A stretch of DNA of 64,000 bases from G963663495 sp963663495 (GTDB lineage Bacteria; Bacteroidota; Rhodothermia; Rhodothermales; Bin80), in the NCBI GenBank assembly GCA_963663495.1, contig OY760427.1, positions 868,001 through 932,000 of the forward strand, read 5' to 3'. The position numbers and the translations under genes are program-made. Positions 37,938 to 47,214 of the stretch are shown piece by piece (position 1 is the stretch's first letter; every line of letters starts with the position of its first letter). The notes under the pieces are model-generated. The model worked only from the letters and a program-made list of their open reading frames with translations. It was not told where the DNA came from and did no database searches.

Positions 37938-38625
37938 ATGCTCGTTGCAATTGAAGGGATTGATGGCGTTGGCAAGAGAACACAGGTGAACCTTTTAAAG
38001 GCACGTTTGGAGGGCGAAGGGTGCCGCGTCGGATTTCTGTCGTTTCCGAGGTATGGGAAGACATTCATGGCCGAGACGATTGCGGAGTATTTGAACGGCG
38101 GGTTTGGTGATCTGAACGCGACACCACCGGAATTCGCCGCGTTGCTGTACGCTGGCGACCGGTTGGAAAGTAGAGAGCTGTTGATGCGAATGCTGGAAGA
38201 GCGGGATGTTGTGCTGGTAGATCGATATGTGGCCTCCAATGCGGCATACCAGTCAGCAAAGCTCAAGGGGGATGCCAGGCAGCGATTCCTGGCATGGCAG
38301 ACGAGGCTGGAGTACGAAGTGTACGTTTTGCCGGAGGCTGATGTCACGTTATTCCTGGACCTGCCGGTGCCGTTGTCGCAGCAGCTGGTCCGCAAGAAAG
38401 CTCCGCGGCAATACACCCGCAGTTCAGGATTTGCACGAGCAAAACGCTTCGTATCTGGAAATTTGTCGGAAGATCTATCGTGCACTTGCAGGTGCTCAGC
38501 ACCGGTCAAGGTGGCTGGCCATTGACTGTATTTCTAGTCAGGGAATGCTAATGAGCAGGGAACAAATTCATGCATCGATTTGGAACGCCCTCGTGCCGTA
38601 CGTAGAGCTTATAGTCAAGAATTAG
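37938..38625 (+). pseudogene. tmk: Thymidylate kinase, frameshifted near the C-terminus
   Basis: The N-terminal P-loop EGIDGVGKRTQ (residues 5-15), FPRYGK and the DRY-like VLVDRYVASNAAYQSAK are intact. Around 38412, two bases are missing relative to the second copy (45997-46577), and the frame shifts into a 35-residue nonsense tail ending at 38525. The correct frame continues to 38625 (LHEQNASYLEICRKIYRAL ... NALVPYVELIVKN). If real, this damages the lid-side C-terminal helices of an otherwise essential dTMP kinase. An assembly error is also possible. Confidence 0.85.
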
Positions 38626-38628
38626 GAA

Positions 38629-38665
38629 CTTGATTGCTGTGGCTGGAGCAGCCACGGCAATCAAG
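38629..38665. terminator. Strong hairpin after tmk
   Basis: A 16-bp stem (CTTGATTGC pairing GCAATCAAG outside, GTGGCT pairing AGCCAC inside) with loop GGAGC starts four bases after the tmk stop. The second tmk copy keeps the same loop. Confidence 0.6.
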
Positions 38666-38849
38666 CAGGAAGTTGGTGGGATGCCTTGGGCCGATAAAAT
38701 ATGTATTGTTGATGGACCCGAGTGCGCAGGCGACGGGCAATTCGTCTTATGGATGACGGAGGGGGTAGCGTTTCTTGGCTGTAATCTGGAAGGAAAATAG
38801 ACTAGTGTTTGCCAGAAAAGTAGGCATTTCTAAGTGACTCTTGGACTAG

Positions 38850-41616
38850 CCCTGCCTACCGCCCACATTAGCTAGCTTGACAAGAGGGGGCGTCAACTGG
38901 GTCGGTTAGCACGTTGTTATGTGGTTTTGTGGGGCAACAGCACCAGATCCGGGTAACAAGGTAAGGTACAGATCGGTGGCTGAGCGCAATTCCTTGTGCG
39001 GATCGGCACAAGAGCGGTGTCAATGTGCCGCGTTCCTCGGGCGGACCTAACAATGCGGTTACCGCGATTCGCTGATCGCCGCAAAATCGATGACATGGCC
39101 CCTCGTGCTGATAGCACGAGCCTTAGGCAGAGAAAATCAGGAGGTAAGCACAGACCTAACCTATGGAGGAGGACGCACCACCAGTTGACCTGTTGCGGTC
39201 AAATCCTCATGATGACTTGCCCGGATTTGCAGACTGCTGTATCCGCGCCACAGCACAGTGTGACCTGGTTGACGATTCTTCCGCGGCGCATAACCGCCCA
39301 TTATAGCCACCAACAGCACCGCCGCTAACAAGTTGGTGGGATCCGAAAGACCATAACGCTTCGAGTATGTGCGGAGCACAGACAGTTCCACATCGGTGAA
39401 CATCACCCCGGCCTCCATCTCCGGGGAGGTACGACCCAGAAGCGTCATCAGTAGTACGCGCCACGCTGTCACCATGTGGATGGTGACAGCGTGGCGCAAT
39501 AACGAGGCCTTTTGCACGCGCAACTTCTCCACCTTGCAACCACTCTTGAGCACGCGAAACGTGTCCTCTACACGCCAGCGCAGCCCGTAGTACTCAATGA
39601 TCGCTTCCGCTTCCTCCAGCGATGTCACCGGGCACGAGGTCAAGAGGTACCACTCAATCCGCTTCGCATTCTTGGGAGGAACCAGCCCACGAACATGTAC
39701 CCCCCATAGTTGCACCGGCTTCCGCTGCGGGTCCTTATCGGTAGGAGGTACAGGTGTTTCGGACGAATCAGGGGCTTCGGTATCCTGCACCACCTCCTGC
39801 TTCTTTTTCTTCTTGGTAGGGGGGAGGATTACCTTCCTATAGCGTACCTCCATAAGCGCATTACGGGCCGGCCGACCCTCATTCGTCACACTCCCCGACT
39901 TCGCACGACGGCTCACGCGTGTCACCGACAGGTGCATCATGCCTGCCGACGGACCCTTCCGCATGGCCTTGAATAACCGTGCCTTTTCCTTGCCCAGATT
40001 CCGGTCGTGTTTGGCTCGTACTATTACATCCGTACGCCGCAGCCCATCCCGCTCCGCAAAAAGCGCAAAGATGTCCGCCTCCCGATCCATAACACAGATC
40101 ACCCGTGTCTTGCGCGGCAGCGTCTCCGCCGCCTCCTCAATATCATGAAGACCCTCTATCCACTGCTGCGTCCCGGCAGCATGCTCCCCCTTAGGTTTCT
40201 CATACGCACATCGTAGCACTCCCAGGGGCACTCCGTCACCTCCCAATGCAATGGTCGCATGCAAATGCAATGGTCGCATGCAAATGCACCCCCTTGGACT
40301 CCGCTGTCGTCTGATTACGTCCTATAACCTCCAACCCCTCGCATTCCGGGCGCGTACTGAAGCTGATGTCCGTACCATCCTGCACGCATAACACCGTGTC
40401 CTGCGTACGCATCCGCTCCATCGTACGCTGTCAATGAGGCGCCAATATCTTCTCAGGATTGTTCCCATACCGATCCGCCTTCTCAAGAAAACGATAATAC
40501 CCCGATACCGCCGCCGGATCACGCTTCGGTGCTGCACTCGGTGGACGACCCATAGACGCTCCCAACATTGCTGCACTCTTTACCAAACGAGCACTGCGCC
40601 TCTTATCCCCCAATGGCGCACCACCAAACTCCTGCTCCGCCCACCCGTCACCATCAAGCCCCTCACCCACTTCCAACCGCGGATGCAGCTCCACCTCCGG
40701 TACACCCAGCTTCTTGCGCCAGTCTCCATCAATCTCCCTAACGAATATCTTCTTCTGCGTTTGCTTGCATTCATGCGTGAGGGCATGCCGCCCCCTGCCC
40801 ATGGTCATGCCCAAACGAAGGAAGCCTGCCGCCTTGAAACACGTACCCTCCTGATCCGGGCCCACAAATGTTTCCACCAGAAAGGGCGCATAGCCATATC
40901 GCGCACGGAAGTCGTCCGGCAATCGCCGCAGTACCCGTCCCAACAGATGACTGGCCAGATTCTTGCATTGCACCGTGGGACGAATCAGGAAGCGGCTCAG
41001 CCCCACCACACGATACAGCTCCCGATCCCGCTGCTCATCACTCCACGCCATCCATGTATCCCGAGGTTTCAGATACAACGCCGCTGCCGAAAACCCGATG
41101 GCGCCCAGTATCCCATGCGCACTCTGAAACACGTATCGCACCTGGGCCCCCACAAGGGTCTTCAAACCGCGGGGATGCTCCTTGGTCATCAGCGTATTCC
41201 AGATCGTGGTAGCATCGCGGTCGGAGATCAGCACGACTTCAAGATCTTCGACCTCACCCACCGTATCCGGTACATCCACCGGCGCCTCCACCGGCGCTTC
41301 CAACAAACGCGGCCCGGCAATCCGACCAGTCCGCTGCGAAACAGGCAGTACAATCTTGTTCTCTGCCTCCAGCGTACGTAGCGCTTTCAAGCATCCGGCC
41401 CACTGCGGTCGCCCGCGAGCATCCATAAAGCGGTATTGCTCGCAAACAATGCGACTGACTGCGGTGCGACTCTTGTCACCATGTACCTCCAGAATACGGT
41501 GCAAGGTCGGTTCTGCGCCGCGAAGCGTGGTAAGTATCTGATGCTGCACCCACATGCCGGTAAACTAACCGACAAATACGCAATAGTCAAGAGGCAATAT
41601 TAATGTGTAGGCAGGC
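38850..41616 (-). mobile_element. IS4 (Tn5-like) element with DruA-domain transposase, decayed
   Basis: Inverted ends CCTGCCTAC at 38851 and inward from 41615, with further matches (ACATTA) inside. CTAG lies next to both ends, a probable 4-bp duplication. It inserted 44 bases inside the ISNCY-like left end. Confidence 0.7.
39161..41555 (-). pseudogene. DUF4338 (DruA-like)-Tn5-type transposase, broken
   Basis: Homologue of the intact protein at 53820-56135. The N-terminal frame (41555-40431) has the DruA-like core (LVGAQVRYVFQSAHGILGAI, NLASHLLGRVLRRLPDDF, FVGPDQEGTCFKAAG) and the Tn5-type WAEQEFGGAPLGDKRRSARL. It ends at a TGA near 40433. A 19-base tandem duplication near 40251-40288 then shifts the frame. 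The C-terminal half (40279-39161) has VMDREADIFALF and the YYGLRWRVEDTFRVLKSGC glutamate motif. Confidence 0.88.
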
Positions 41617-42030
41617 CTAGCGAGCCTAGTCCGTACCGACCAAGTCGGTAATCAGCGGTCAACACAAGACTGCATTCGGGCAACATCCTTTAACGGAACT
41701 ACCACACTACCCGTACGAATATACGTACCACAGCGGCGAATCCAATGGCCTGCCTGACAGATGGGCAAAAGACTTTGCGGCGCCGGGCAATGATGCTGCA
41801 GCAACCACGAGCAAGATTCGTTACCCATCAACCAACTTTGCGCGTGTTCTCCTTCGTACCGACAACCTGTTCTATTCAGCGGCATCCCGACATGCGTTGG
41901 GCCTTTGGCCATGTGATAGCATCGTATACGGAGGAACAGTACTATGCTGCGGTAGGTACGGTAAGCCAGCGGTGGCACAATTGCATCATGCCACTTATTC
42001 TCTCCTAATCACAACCAGTCGTAACCACCC
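41617..42030. other. 414 bases without a supported gene
   Basis: A minus frame at 41652-41978 (108 codons) contains several cysteines and histidines but no known motif, and overlaps an equally weak + frame. It may be a gene remnant caught between IS elements. Confidence 0.4.
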
Positions 42031-42375
42031 ATGACAGCTATTTTGTGGACAGCTATAGCCTCGGTCGTGGCCATTGTGGGAAGCATCGTGGCAATATTTT
42101 TGCCACTAATACGCAGCCTAACTGCTTCTATAGAAACGATTCGATCTGATTTGAATGACCTGAGAACTGAATTGAAGACCGACATCAATGACCTGAGAAC
42201 TGAATTGAAGACCGACATCGGTGACCTGAGAACTGAATTGAAGACCGACATCGGTGACCTGCGCAGCGATGTGCGTGTAATCCACAGCCAAATTTATGAT
42301 TTGAATGGAAAACTCAACAGAGTTGTAGGCCACATTGAAAGTGTTGATAGTCCATCCGTTGGTCAACTGCATTAA
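42031..42375 (+). CDS. Membrane-anchored small coiled-coil protein with 11-residue repeats
   Basis: 114 residues. One N-terminal membrane helix (residues 4-26) is followed by a coiled coil containing three near-perfect repeats of DLRTELKTDIx (residues 43-75) and a degenerate fourth. The stop codon directly abuts the end of an IS1380 fragment at 42376, so the original C-terminus may be altered. Similar small proteins are common and of unknown function. Confidence 0.6.
   Translation: MTAILWTAIASVVAIVGSIVAIFLPLIRSLTASIETIRSDLNDLRTELKTDINDLRTELKTDIGDLRTELKTDIGDLRSDVRVIHSQIYDLNGKLNRVVGHIESVDSPSVGQLH
42157..42255 (+). repeat. 33-bp tandem repeat, three units
   Basis: Units are nearly identical at base level (GACCTGAGAACTGAATTGAA ...), which implies recent expansion within the coiled-coil gene. 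Confidence 0.9.
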
Positions 42376-42829
42376 CCTGCAATATTCATGTCGTACCCTG
42401 TTCGGGGTCTAATAGTGCTGTTTCGGTACCTGCAGGACCGATTGTGCGTTGTTCATGCGTAGGGACGACCATGAGAGGGGCTGAAAACACCAGTTTAGGC
42501 CCTTTTCCCGACACGATAGCGGTCACATTACCGAGATTTTGGGAAGACTTCTGTCGGGTAGACACACCTCTGCCTACCTTCTCTTACCGCTTTCCGCGTT
42601 GGGCGCCTGCGGTGTCGGAGCGCAGGCGCAAATATGACTTGGCTAGCTCTTCAAGGGAAGCGTGATCCATGTGAGTTGACAATAACGTCGCCAAAATTGC
42701 TCCCATGCAGCATCTGCGCTGGCGGCAATGTGGATAACGATGTTGCGCGCGTGTTGTACGAAGCGGGCCCCCACCTTGAGTACACGCTCGCGATAGGTGC
42801 TCAGACTTATCTGGGATTCGTCAGGCTCC
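42376..42829 (-). mobile_element. IS1380 3' fragment
   Basis: Starts with the IS1380 right terminus (CCTGCAATATTCATG) and matches the element at 10919 almost base for base until 42829, where it changes abruptly into ISNCY-like sequence. The other IS1380 end is missing. Confidence 0.9.
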
Positions 42830-43371
42830 TCCCACAACAAACGAACATCCGTAGGCCACTCCACATTCGTTTTGGCCACCGCCGAATCAACCCGGCAAAG
42901 AAGCGGCTTCTCTGGTTCCTGTTCTACCAATCGGTGACCGCAAGCCACCACCGCATCGTTGATCTCCTTCAGGACATCCGCTGTTAGCAGGCTTACGTTA
43001 TCAATAACGGTCTGCAGCTGATAGACAGGCTCGTCCCAGAAATTCGTATGCCCCAGCATCTGGCGCACCTCCAAATGATTGGCGGCCAAGCTCCTCAAAC
43101 GATCAAAGTCGCAGTTGAGGGCCTGCTTCAATACCCCCAAGACAAAGACGCGCCAAAGTGCCATCCCCGGACGACCACGCTGCAAATCAATATTCGGAAG
43201 CAACTGCTTCTCCAGGATCTCAAAGATCTTCTGCCGAGCCGTTGCGTCGCAATACAGGTGCTGCAGACCTTTTAGCGCTGCCGGTATATCGTCCCGGTCT
43301 TTGGGGTGGAAGGTTATCTCTTCAATGGGGACCTGCCCGAGCTTAAACTGTGTATCCTCTACAATCCGCAT
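42643..43371 (-). pseudogene. Chimeric ORF: ISNCY-like N-terminus joined to IS1380 C-terminus
   Basis: Residues 1-180 (from the ATG at 43371) match the ISNCY-like transposase at 51968-53392 up to VRLLWE; the last 62 match the IS1380 transposase tail (PDESQISLSTYRERVLKVGA). The junction is in frame by chance. Both catalytic cores are incomplete, so the product is not expected to transpose. Confidence 0.88.
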
Positions 43372-43614
43372 GGTATTAATCGTATGAATAATCGGCCCCA
43401 AGGGGCCTTATATCGATGAAAACGCCCGAAACAGAAGGATATGGCCAAACTTTCGTTAGAGACACGCTGGCTGAATAATCTGCAATGTGCAAATACCGTA
43501 TGGCTCATATCCAGCTGTAAACGTAACGCTTACAGCTTGATAGAACGAATATCAAACGGCCTTGTTTCGCCGTTTTTCAGCCCTGATAACTTTTTCTGGC
43601 AATCACTAGACTAG

Positions 43615-44028
43615 TCAGAGCAGGCCGCGGGAGCGGAGCGGTGGCCAAAGTGGGAAGGACCACGGCAAATGGCAGAGTCCCGGAGCCAGTCAATGGTGTG
43701 GAACTCCAGCGCAGTCAATTTTCTGAAAGTGACGGAAGGATACCCCGGGAGTTCGGGATGCGAGGTAGTCGAGGCGTGGATTGGCCTAGCCATGCGTAAT
43801 AGGGACAGATGGGCAGGCGATGGAGGGTTGCCCCCCTTCGTTTGACGATGCCCCTAATTCCGGTGTCTTTCCATGGAAGATCCGGCGTGCGGAAACGTGC
43901 TTTATGGAGTAACGCGGAGACTACCGGCTCTACGAGAGGGGTAAACGTAGTCAACTCCCGAGCTTATCCCGGGTGTTCAACGGCGATCGCCCCGTTCTTA
44001 AGTGGATCCGCTTGGTATGGTCAATAGT
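43615..44028. other. 414 bases without a gene, rich in short inverted repeats
   Basis: There are no credible ORFs. It contains a GGCGATCGCC palindrome and several CCCGGG/CTCCCGAG-type complementary stretches. It could be the remnant of a structured RNA or ribozyme-type element, but I cannot name one. Confidence 0.35.
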
Positions 44029-44036
44029 CATCGAAA

Positions 44037-44206
44037 GGGAGTTATATGGCTGAGTGCCACGCGTTTTCGCAGGAGTTACTTTTTGTGCTTTGGTGGTGCA
44101 GACAGGATGGCTTTCGCCAGTTGTTCATAATCGGTTCCCGCTTTTCACGATAAACTGCAATTATTTCAAGAACCTCAGCAAATGGGTACTCAGCCATATA
44201 ACTCCC
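44037..44206. mobile_element. Complete 170-bp MITE
   Basis: Perfect 19-bp terminal inverted repeats GGGAGTTATATGGCTGAGT at both ends and an 8-bp target duplication CATCGAAA (44029-44036, 44207-44214). It has no coding capacity of its own. The inner sequence equals the left part of the tnpB elements and carries the degenerate tail of a small ORF ending APPKHKK. It inserted at the 3' end of the gene at 44190-45026. Ends and duplication size fit mobilisation by an IS1595-type transposase. Confidence 0.93.
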
Positions 44207-45026
44207 CATCGAAAAGGCCGGGTTGCTCCTTCTTGGGATAGAATAGGCCAATTACGATCCAGCTCTTGGGGTAGTTAAGAATTGTACCAACGAAGAAGTG
44301 AGTATCCAAATCCCTTGCACACAGTCGGGTCAAGAACTTGTCTCTTACTTTTTCTACGGATTCCGTTTGGGACATACCCTTATCAACAAGTCTCCAAAAG
44401 AGCGCACCAACCTCCCAATCAACAATCATCATCTTATGACCACTGCATCGCCGATCTTCGCACTCGAAGCGGTAATGAAATTTGTAAGGCACCTTTCGGG
44501 GCGGGCATTTGCTGCTAGTTCGGTCATCCCATATTCTGGTTTGCCTGAGCTGGGCCAAGAACTTGGGATTCCAATCAGGGGCATCATCAGTTACAATGAG
44601 GTCGTGGACTATCTTGGGTCGAAGTACACCAAGAGATGTGCGGTCGGCATTTTGGCGTTCGCGCAATTCTTCAAGTGAATGACTCCGTTGTTTAAGGGCA
44701 TAACGAGCCCGCTCACGCCAATTGCCAGGATTAGCTGGTATCGGTTTGCCGATGGTTTGAATTGACCGACTCTGTGGACGATAACTCTCTTTGCGCACAT
44801 CCCGCCCTTGGTGCTTTTCGACACCTACAGTGATCCATTGATATTTTCGGTATTGGCGGCTAAACGATAAGTCTCGAAAATTTATCGGATATAGGCGCAC
44901 AAAGTCTCCTGTCTCCGTGACCCCGGCAGTGCAGACTAACTCATCGTACTTAGACGAGGGGATGGGATAGGTCTTTACGGTGATTAAGACTTTAAGCTGG
45001 CGGTAGGTCATTGGTGCTATGGTCAC
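44190..45026 (-). CDS. Hypothetical protein, partner of the DUF488 protein (3' end altered by the MITE)
   Basis: 278 residues. The GTG at 45026 overlaps the upstream TAG by one base; an ATG five codons on is possible. It begins with a strand-rich segment (KVLITVKTYPIPSSKYDELVC) and later has FHYRFECEDRRCSGHKMMIVDWE. No family recognised. The last five codons (GELYG) and the stop come from the MITE terminal repeat; without the insertion the gene would end GLFDDY. The protein is thus almost unchanged by the insertion. It is in an operon with the DUF488 gene. Confidence 0.7.
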   Translation of the reverse strand: MTIAPMTYRQLKVLITVKTYPIPSSKYDELVCTAGVTETGDFVRLYPINFRDLSFSRQYRKYQWITVGVEKHQGRDVRKESYRPQSRSIQTIGKPIPANPGNWRERARYALKQRSHSLEELRERQNADRTSLGVLRPKIVHDLIVTDDAPDWNPKFLAQLRQTRIWDDRTSSKCPPRKVPYKFHYRFECEDRRCSGHKMMIVDWEVGALFWRLVDKGMSQTESVEKVRDKFLTRLCARDLDTHFFVGTILNYPKSWIVIGLFYPKKEQPGLFDGELYG

Positions 45027-45907
45027 TATAAATGGACCACCTTCAATCCGGTGTCATTTGCAATTGCATTAGCTAACCTGGTCCGGTGACAACACCGGGT
45101 ATCCTCCTCGAAACATACCAGTACAGAGGCACTGCGATTCATCCGTTCTCCAACCTCTCGAATTTCTGCAGGTCGCTCCTGAAGAGTTGATCTTTCATAC
45201 TCATCCAGCAGGCTCTTGTAGGAGTTCAAGTCCACTAAACCGGTCCGAAGGCCGCTTGGAATACCCAAGGATGGAACGTGAACATAGGTTAGGTTGAGTT
45301 TTTGGCATAGCTGGCCCAAGCGCTTTCCCGAAAATCCGTGCTTACGAGAGATAGGATTTGCTCTGACATCAATCAGTGTACGAATGCCTTTCTTCAGTAG
45401 CCCATTCAGAAACGCATCAACTGATTTACCTTGGTACCCGGTTGTGTATGCTGCTGGGGGGGCGTCATCAGGACGAGGAATTGCTGCTAGTTGTCCTTCA
45501 GGTAGCTTGCTGTTAAGTGCAAACCACGGATAATTGCGATATACGGTGCTCACGAGATCCGGCCGACTAACCTGCCCGTATTGTCTTACAATACTAGTCA
45601 CGGCCGACCTTAAGTCTGGTGTCACTCCTTCAGCCAACGCGTGGGACCGAGTTAGACTTGCCTTATTCAGTTCAATACGTTCGGGTCCGTCATTCACTAG
45701 CCCGTGCGTTTGTAATCTTGCCAATTCCGAATACAGAGTGAACGAAAAGGGGCCGAAGTGGTACGGCACAAAGTCATAGAAGGTTGACACATTCTGCAGA
45801 CAAGTTTCGCTACGAAGCAAAAACACCAGCTTTACGAAGACCGTCTTTGCAAGTGGCTTGGCTGTTTCCACAAGGAGTCGCAGTATAATTTTTTGCCGTA
45901 TTAGCAT
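45026..45907 (-). CDS. DUF488 family protein with N-terminal winged-helix-like region
   Basis: 293 residues. Residues 1-120 look like a helical/winged-helix domain (VSTFYDFVPYHFGPFSFTLY). From about 150 the DUF488 domain follows: GIRTLIDVRANPISRKHGF, YVHVPSLGIP and the CCHRTRL motif near the end. The biochemical role of DUF488 is unsettled; it is often on genomic islands. Its TAG overlaps the start of the partner gene, so the two are translationally coupled. Confidence 0.82.
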   Translation of the reverse strand: MLIRQKIILRLLVETAKPLAKTVFVKLVFLLRSETCLQNVSTFYDFVPYHFGPFSFTLYSELARLQTHGLVNDGPERIELNKASLTRSHALAEGVTPDLRSAVTSIVRQYGQVSRPDLVSTVYRNYPWFALNSKLPEGQLAAIPRPDDAPPAAYTTGYQGKSVDAFLNGLLKKGIRTLIDVRANPISRKHGFSGKRLGQLCQKLNLTYVHVPSLGIPSGLRTGLVDLNSYKSLLDEYERSTLQERPAEIREVGERMNRSASVLVCFEEDTRCCHRTRLANAIANDTGLKVVHL

Positions 45908-45996
45908 CTGGCGGAATCTAAACTACTTGGCTGCACGGCCCGCAAGCTAAGTAATTCTTGGTCAATCTGGATAGCTGGAGACTAGCACCCCGGTAA

Positions 45997-46577
45997 CGAG
46001 GTATGGGAAGACATTCATGGCCGAGACGATTGCGGAGTAATTGAACGGTGGGTTTGGTGATCTGAATGCGACGCCACCGGAATTTGCCGCGTTGCTGTAC
46101 GCTGGCGACCGGCTGGAAAGCAGAGAGCTGTTGATGCGAATGCTGGAAGAGCGGGATGTTGTGCTGGTAGATCAATACGTGGCCTCCAATGCGGCATACC
46201 AGTCAGCAAAGCTCAAGCGGGATGCCAGCCAGCGATTCCTGGCATGGCAGACGAGGCTGGAGTAGGAGGTGTACGTTTTGCCGAAGGCCGATGTCACGTT
46301 ATTCTTGGACCTGCCGGTGCAGTTGTCGCAGCAGCTGGTTCGCAGGAAAGCTCCGCGGCAATACACCAATGCAGTTCGGGATCTGCACGAGAAAAACGCT
46401 TCGTATCTAGAAAATTGGCGGAAGGTTTATCGTGCACTTACAGGTGCTCAGCACCGGTCATGGTGGCTGGTCATTGATTGTATTTCGGATCAGGGAATGC
46501 TGATGAGCAGGGAACAGATTCATGCATCGATATGGAATGCCCTCCTGCCGTACGTAGGGCTTATAGTTGAGAATTAG
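45997..46577 (+). pseudogene. Second thymidylate kinase copy, truncated and with stops
   Basis: Very similar to 38046-38625. The N-terminal P-loop is absent; the match begins at RYGKTFMAETIAE. TAA replaces a leucine codon at about 46039 and TAG a tyrosine codon near 46264. Unlike the first copy, the APRQYTNAVRDLHEKNASYL region is in frame, and homology continues past the gene into the hairpin region. Confidence 0.9.
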
Positions 46578-46611
46578 GACCTTGATTGCCTTGGCTGCTC
46601 CAACTGAGCCG

Positions 46612-46636
46612 GTCCCTGGCTGGAGCAGCCAGGGAC
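46612..46636. terminator. Hairpin after the second tmk copy
   Basis: A 10-bp perfect stem (GTCCCTGGCT / AGCCAGGGAC) with loop GGAGC. The inner stem and loop are shared with 38629-38665 while the outer stem differs. Confidence 0.5.
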
Positions 46637-46684
46637 ATCAGCAGGAAATTGGTTGGATGCTTTGTGCCAATTGCAGATAAATTG

Positions 46685-47214
46685 GGGAGTTATATGGCTG
46701 AGTGCCACGCGATTTCGCAGGAATTACTTTTTGTGCTTTGGTGGTGCAGACAGGATGGCTTTCGCCAGCTTTTCATAATCGGTTCCCGCTTTTCACGAAA
46801 ACAATGCAATTATTTCAAATAACTCAACACGTGGGTACGCATGCTATATAAGTTCCATATATTAGGGAGTTATATACCACAGTGCCATGCCCGAAACGGT
46901 TAGTGCACACCGCAATATCACATACAGGCTGTTGCCCGGAAGTCGGAGTAACGCCAAGCAACTTGCTGGATTAGCGGGTGCGTGTAGGTTTGTGTGGAAT
47001 GCCATCCTCGCAGAGCAGAGCGAGGCGTACAAGAAAGCGAAAGAGGCTGGAGAGAAACCGCCCTCGGTAAGCTTCTTCTCGCGGGGGAAGCGGTTCACGG
47101 CGCTGCGCCGCACGGTCGAGTGGCTACCTGAATACTCCTTTGGTGTCGTTAGATACACATTGTCATTAGATACACATTGAAATATCAGGCGGATGCATGG
47201 AAGGCATTCTTCAA
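46685..47214 (+). mobile_element. tnpB element, truncated copy
   Basis: Same left boundary GGGAGTTATATGGCTGAG and same MITE-plus-tnpB order as 5397, but different flanking DNA. It is cut at 47214 by an IS1380 insertion; the right half is not in the window. Confidence 0.88.
46887..47214 (+). pseudogene. tnpB 5' fragment
   Basis: The first 90 codons are near-identical to the TnpB at 5598 (GACRFVWNAILAEQSEAYKK). A short tandem duplication near 47158-47175 breaks the frame, and the gene ends at the IS1380 junction. Confidence 0.9.

Larger units (their letters stand above)
38806..43606 (-). mobile_element. ISNCY-like element remnant, filled with later insertions
   Basis: Ends TGTTTGCCAGAAAAG (38806) and TGATTGCCAGAAAAAG (inward from 43605) match those of the intact copy at 51708-53626. 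TAGACTAG flanks both sides (38798-38805 and 43607-43614), an 8-bp duplication. Inside are an IS4 element, a 760-bp stretch with a coiled-coil gene, an IS1380 fragment and the first 180 codons of the ISNCY-like transposase. Confidence 0.72.

Noticed and set aside
41652..41978. Possible cysteine-rich small protein on the minus strand
   Set aside because: An equally long frame exists on the other strand, there is no start context, and no spacing typical of a zinc finger.
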